Shown here piece after piece: positions 60,759-64,000 of a DNA stretch of 64,000 nt. Under the pieces are notes generated by a model, which saw only the letters and a list, made by a program, of their open reading frames with translations, did no database searches and was not told the DNA's origin. Source of the stretch: Mycoplana rhizolycopersici (lineage in GTDB: Bacteria > Pseudomonadota > Alphaproteobacteria > Rhizobiales > Rhizobiaceae); assembly GCF_013378445.1 (NCBI RefSeq), contig NZ_JABXYK010000011.1:124001-188000 (forward strand). Reading direction: 5' to 3'. How positions within the stretch are numbered: position 1 is the stretch's first letter; each line of letters starts with the position of its first letter. Made by a program: the position numbers and the translations under genes.

Positions 60759-61196
60759 CACACTATCCTCCCGATCGTGAAACGACTACGCCGAAATCAT
60801 GTTCCCTTTCCGCGGAGATTGCAATCGGGTTCAGACGGGTATCAGCGCTTGCGTCATCTGGCGTACGCGCAGCGCATGCCGATCGGCCCTTTCATGGTCG
60901 ATCGACAGGGAATTTTCCGGGCCGGCCTGAAGCGGTGCGTCTGTTTGGAGCCATTCTGTTGGCTCAAACGAAACCGGATGGCCGACCGGCCGGCGCGTGT
61001 CGTAGCCATGCCCTACGGCCAAGCCGGCCGGTCGATCAGGCAACCCGTTTCAGCCAACCCGAAGGGCCAAGCATCTTCCAGCCCGGATCAGAGGCGATCG
61101 GCTCGGTCGTACCTCAGGGGTATGCCCTTCGCCAATCGCCTCTGCCCAGACGAAAATCTGCTCCGGCAGAAGGGCTCAAAATAGACGCGAGACGCT
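60759..61196. other. Intergenic region with no gene seen
   Basis: A 438-nt gap. Open frames across it have unlikely composition (Arg/Pro/Ser-rich with no domain), and none has a good start. It should hold the promoter of the 33-residue gene on the minus strand. Confidence 0.5.
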
Positions 61197-61544
61197 TTAA
61201 CCCGCCTCGACCGGTGCAGCCGGGGCGGCGCCGGCTGTCGCAGGCCCGATCGATTTCACCGAGCCGCTGCTGTCGATGACGCAGGTGAACCTGTTGCCGG
61301 CCGCATCGAGATCAACACGGTAGTTGGTCGCGTCGAGTTGGCTCGAACTGGTGGGCAGGATCCTGCTGCTGTCGACGCCGGACGGACCCGCCGCAGCGGT
61401 GGCGCACATCAGTTGCAGATCCGCGGGCGCCGTGCCGAGACTGGTCCGCGCCATGTCCTGCGGCGCCGGCGCCGACTGGCAGCCGGTAACCATTCCTGCT
61501 GCGGCCAGCGTGAGCCAGCCGAAAGCGATCCCCCTTGCATCCAT
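61197..61544 (-). CDS. Small lipoprotein of unknown function
   Basis: A 115-residue protein with a lipoprotein signal peptide: a hydrophobic core, then the lipobox VTGC with Cys about residue 22. The mature protein has a disordered start, then a Ser/Asp-rich part (CATAAAGPSGVDSSRILPTSSSQLDATNYRVDLDAAGNRFTCVIDSSG) with two more Cys that could pair, and an Ala/Pro-rich end. The strand-DAAGN-strand pattern resembles PepSY-like or DUF-type small domains. It lies downstream of the L,D-transpeptidase gene on the same strand (76-nt gap), so it may belong to the same envelope operon. Confidence 0.72.
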   Translation of the reverse strand: MDARGIAFGWLTLAAAGMVTGCQSAPAPQDMARTSLGTAPADLQLMCATAAAGPSGVDSSRILPTSSSQLDATNYRVDLDAAGNRFTCVIDSSGSVKSIGPATAGAAPAAPVEAG

Positions 61545-61620
61545 TCCAGACACATCCTCTCTTTCGGCCGTCGCGGCCGGTTGCGTCCTGCCGTCGTCAT
61601 TCCTTCTTTGTGCGATCGAC

Positions 61621-62310
61621 TCACACGCCCTTGTAGAGGGCTGCCCCCTGCATCAGCACGATCACTTTCGCGCCGACGTCGACGCGATCGTAGAGGTCGA
61701 TGACATCCTCGTTGTTCAGGCGAATGCAGCCGGACGAAACGTCGAGCCCGATCGTCCAGGGCTCGATCGTGCCGTGGATGCGGTAGATCGTGTCGCTGTC
61801 GCCGACGAACAGATACATAGCCCGCGGTCCGAGGGGATTGTCCGGACGGCCACCTGGCATGCCGGCCGCCCATTTCGCCGCATTGGGATCGCGCGCCACC
61901 ATCTCCGGCGGCGGCGTCCAGGTCGGGTTTTCCGCCTTGCGGCCGACACGAACCATGCCGGCCCAGCCAAAGCCCTCGCGCCCGACGCCGATACCGTAGC
62001 GGATCGCCTTCCCGCCCGGCTGCACCAGGTAGAGAAAATGCTGGTTGCCGTCGATGATGATGGTGCCCGGCGCTTCGGCGGTCCTGAACGGCACGACCTG
62101 CCGCTGGAACGCTTCGGGCAGTTGCTTGTTGCGGGCATAGAGCTGCCGGGCCTTCTTCTTGTCGTAGTCGACCCATTTGCCCGTCTTGGCATCGTAAATC
62201 TGCGTCTGCGCCAGCGCCACAAGCGGCCCCAGTGCGATGCCAGCCGCCGCCAGAAGCAATCCCAGGCGACCAAGGCGGCTCGTCCTTTTCTTTTCCCGAA
62301 CCGCACTCAT
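61621..62310 (-). CDS. L,D-transpeptidase (YkuD domain)
   Basis: A 229-residue periplasmic enzyme. A basic N-terminus and a transmembrane or signal segment (LGLLLAAAGIALGPLVALAQ) precede the YkuD domain: TIIIDGNQHFLYLVQPGGKAIRYGIGVGREGFGWAG at the start and IHGTIEPWTIGLDVSSGCIRLNNEDVIDLYDRV at the end, with the catalytic His and Cys. It cross-links peptidoglycan (3-3) or attaches lipoprotein to it. The ATG overlaps the stop of the OpuAC-like binding protein gene in ATGA, an unusual partnership. Confidence 0.92.
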   Translation of the reverse strand: MSAVREKKRTSRLGRLGLLLAAAGIALGPLVALAQTQIYDAKTGKWVDYDKKKARQLYARNKQLPEAFQRQVVPFRTAEAPGTIIIDGNQHFLYLVQPGGKAIRYGIGVGREGFGWAGMVRVGRKAENPTWTPPPEMVARDPNAAKWAAGMPGGRPDNPLGPRAMYLFVGDSDTIYRIHGTIEPWTIGLDVSSGCIRLNNEDVIDLYDRVDVGAKVIVLMQGAALYKGV

Positions 62311-63260
62311 GGCTTGGCCCACCCCTCGACCCGCGCTTCGTTCTGCTCGACCCACTTCCGGGCGAATTCAAGCGGTTCCTGGCGCTCCACGCCGAGGGCG
62401 TAGCTCATCTGCGTCACCTCGTCGGCGGTAAAGTCCGCATGCTCCAGAAAGTTCGCGACCTCGGGCCGCTTCGCGGTAAGCGCGGACGAATAGCCGATCT
62501 GGAAATGTGCCGCATCCCAGGCGGTCGTGGCACTCGACTTCTCGATCCAGAGCGGATCGCTGGCCGGGGCGAGCTTCCACTTGGCCGCATCGTGTGCCGG
62601 TTCTTCCAGCCTTGTCAGTTCGTGAAGCTGAAAGACGTGGTGCGGCGCGTAGCAGTAGAAGACCATCGGCTGGTCGGTGGCGACCGCCGCATCGACCGCC
62701 GCCATGGCGACGTCCTCTTCCGTCTCGACCAGCGTCATGTTTTCGCCGTAGCCGTAGCTTTTGGCCCGCACCTGCTCGATCCCCGTCGAAAGCCAGGTCG
62801 GAGCGCCGATCCACATCTCGCCCTTGCCGTCGCCGTCGGTATCCAGGACTTTCGTCTTCTCGGGATCGCCGAGGTCGCCTATGGACTTGATCGTCTTGGC
62901 TGCCGAAGGCGTGGCGCAGAGCCCCTGCCACGCAGCGACGCTCTTGCCCGCCAGTGTAACGGCACCCTTCTCGTCGACATACTTCCTGACGAGATCGTCG
63001 AAATTCGGCCGCCAGATTTCCGGCTGCACGTCGACCGTTCCCTTTTCCAGGCCGACGAACGCGTTCATCGTACCCATCGGCTTGACGTCGACGGCAAGCC
63101 CCAGCGTCTTTTCGATACCGATCTTGAGAATGTTGGCGGTTGCCTGCCCGGAGGGCCAGTTCGGCGCGGAAATGACGAGATCAGCCGCGTGCGCGCCCAC
63201 AGCCGCAAAGACACTGGCAAAAGCCGTCGACAATAAGACAATCGATGCACGTCGCTTCAC
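62307..63260 (-). CDS. OpuAC-family quaternary-amine binding protein, orphan
   Basis: A 317-residue periplasmic binding protein of the glycine betaine/carnitine/choline type. A signal peptide ends near HAADLV. The aromatic cage expected for quaternary amines can be read in APNWPSGQ, QPEIWRPNFD, MWIGAPTWLSTG and FYCYAPHHVFQ. The start is GTG at 63260 with GGGAG six nt upstream. No permease or ATPase gene adjoins it, so it either serves a transporter elsewhere or acts as a sensor/lid protein. It is coupled to the L,D-transpeptidase downstream by a 4-nt overlap. Confidence 0.86.
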   Translation of the reverse strand: MKRRASIVLLSTAFASVFAAVGAHAADLVISAPNWPSGQATANILKIGIEKTLGLAVDVKPMGTMNAFVGLEKGTVDVQPEIWRPNFDDLVRKYVDEKGAVTLAGKSVAAWQGLCATPSAAKTIKSIGDLGDPEKTKVLDTDGDGKGEMWIGAPTWLSTGIEQVRAKSYGYGENMTLVETEEDVAMAAVDAAVATDQPMVFYCYAPHHVFQLHELTRLEEPAHDAAKWKLAPASDPLWIEKSSATTAWDAAHFQIGYSSALTAKRPEVANFLEHADFTADEVTQMSYALGVERQEPLEFARKWVEQNEARVEGWAKP

Positions 63261-63607
63261 AGCACACTCCCAGGAATTCCAGAAAGAACTGCATGTATGC
63301 AAAGGCAATCATGTTGATGGATTTGTCGCCGGCTCGCTTCTCTCCTGAAGCATCCCCGTCCGGCGACATCCCTCACTACGCTGGCGAAGATGCACGGACT
63401 TGCCGGGGGCGTCAACGCACCCTCGGGCTGGGATCACATAAAAGCGGTGTAAAACGAAGGAACAGTGCAAGTGGACACAAAAAAAATCCTGCAACACTCG
63501 GGAAAGCCACGCGGTATGGCAAACAAATCTTGCAGATTACTAATCCCAGTCGCATTCCCTCACAGTAACAGGACTATGAGGATACCCACTCTTCGTTGGC
63601 AGGGGGA
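63261..63607. other. Intergenic region with no gene seen
   Basis: A 347-nt gap between two minus-strand genes, less GC-rich than the average here. On the minus strand it holds an imperfect hairpin near 63555-63580 and a T8 run at 63478-63485 that could end the protease-like operon, plus the promoter for the binding-protein gene. No convincing coding frame. Confidence 0.5.
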
Positions 63608-63841
63608 TCAAAACGCCCTGACAGCCCCCACGACATCGACAACGACATCGAGGCCGTCAAATGTTTTCGGAAGCTTCTGCACAGTCGCCGGCTTGGAGAC
63701 TTGAACGTTTATGGCGAGATCGTCGTGCTTGTCATTCAGACTGATTCCGATACCGACCACACCACTTTCATTGGCATATGCTTCCTCGAAGTCCTTCTGG
63801 ATCGCGGTCGCCTGGTCGATCGAATGCCGCAACGCACCCAT
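63608..63841 (-). CDS. Small protein resembling the N-terminal domain of trypsin-like (Nal1-type) proteins
   Basis: A 77-residue protein. A charged helix (LRHSIDQATAIQKDFEEAY) leads into GVVGIGISLNDKHDDLAINVQVSKP, then LPKTFDGLDVVVDVVG. The VVGVGIG-xn-V-x-V-x-V-xn-LP-x-x-F/I-DG-x-x-V pattern is like the small N-terminal domain that precedes the protease domain in some bacterial trypsin-like proteins. Here it is encoded alone. GAGGA precedes the ATG at 63841, which starts 10 nt after the stop of the protease-like gene, so they form an operon. The relation is read by eye only. Confidence 0.55.
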   Translation of the reverse strand: MGALRHSIDQATAIQKDFEEAYANESGVVGIGISLNDKHDDLAINVQVSKPATVQKLPKTFDGLDVVVDVVGAVRAF

Positions 63842-63851
63842 CGCAAAATCC

Positions 63852-64000
63852 TCAGATCAGTATTACGCCCAACTGAGCCTTGACCGAAGATATAGGATTT
63901 CCGCCAGTGATGCCAAGGTTTCCTGCACCGCCGGATTGTGACCCCGCAAACAGAAGCGCCACCGGAACGCCCTGGCCATCGACGATGAGTGAACCGCTGT
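63852..64000 (-). CDS. C-terminal part of a trypsin-like serine protease-type protein, partial
   Basis: The minus-strand frame is open from the right window edge to TGA at 63852-63854 (about 49 codons). It reads SGSLIVDGQGVPVALLFAGSQSGG, then NLGITGGNPISSV and ends LGVILI. SGSLIVD-x-x-G-x-xVALLFAGS fits the active-site Ser strand of trypsin-like folds (GDSGSL in canonical form) and the closing helix NPI-x-x-V-x-x-x-LGV. Only the last portion is visible, so the catalytic His and Asp cannot be checked. Confidence 0.55.
   Translation of the reverse strand, partial: SGSLIVDGQGVPVALLFAGSQSGGAGNLGITGGNPISSVKAQLGVILI

Noticed and set aside
60752-61279. Plus-strand frame of 175 codons
   Set aside because: Arg/Pro/Ser-rich with no domain, and it overlaps the well-supported lipoprotein gene on the other strand.

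Overview
The window looks like chromosome (or a large replicon) of a high-GC alphaproteobacterium of the order Hyphomicrobiales (Rhizobiales), most likely Rhizobiaceae-like. The grounds are two DUF1127 genes beside a divergent LysR gene, a BA14K-family secreted protein, a ccoNOQP cluster, GlxA-type AraC regulators, CUT1 sugar ABC operons and a dadRXA-type cluster. The genus cannot be fixed from the sequence alone. Gene density is high. There is no integrase, transposase, CRISPR array or phage block, so this reads as ordinary chromosome with many small transport and metabolic modules.

Layout, left to right. 1-14.9 kb: the tail of a RACo-type ASKHA protein; a P2-type cation ATPase behind a FixK/FNR-like box; a secreted protein; LysR with two DUF1127 genes (the second behind a hairpin that covers its ribosome site); a GNAT acetyltransferase; a GlxA/AraC regulator; two related tandem-receiver proteins, one with a GGDEF domain; a large mechanosensitive channel; DUF924, a membrane protein and OsmC. 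15-20 kb: a cbb3 oxidase operon, ccoN-O-Q-P, then a small membrane protein, a DUF2189 membrane protein and ccoS. 20-28 kb: metQ-metN-metI, an SbmA/YddA-like exporter, and dadR-dadX-dadA for D/L-alanine use. 28-36 kb: an RND efflux pump with its adaptor, DUF454, L-2-hydroxyglutarate oxidase, a ChaA-like antiporter and a DedA protein.

36-45.5 kb is a self-contained catabolic locus for an unidentified sugar or polyol. A GntR regulator, an esterase-like hydrolase, a CUT1 binding protein and two permeases, a sugar isomerase-like TIM barrel, a Gfo/Idh/MocA oxidoreductase and a mannitol-dehydrogenase-family enzyme run leftward. The transporter ATPase is divergent, and the genes are punctuated by perfect stem-loops.

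45.5-64 kb: an HPP/CBS membrane protein, a BA14K protein, tRNA-Lys(CUU), DUF2934, a frameshifted secreted protein, a small membrane protein with its own terminator, a PhzF-Nudix-endonuclease operon, a secreted protein with internal repeats, a PLP aminotransferase, a PAS-GGDEF-EAL protein, a second DUF2189 protein, two more tiny membrane proteins, a lipoprotein, an L,D-transpeptidase translationally coupled to an orphan OpuAC-type binding protein, and at the right edge a trypsin-like C-terminus followed by a stand-alone N-domain-like protein.

Functional themes are microaerobic respiration (cbb3 genes plus a FixK-like box), scavenging of amino acids, betaine-like compounds and sugars, envelope maintenance and cyclic-di-GMP signalling. 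The least explained elements are the DUF2189 proteins, several sub-70-residue membrane proteins, the repeat-containing secreted protein, the split protease-like pair and the sugar locus. Function calls rest on motifs and family recognition by reading; no database search was possible.
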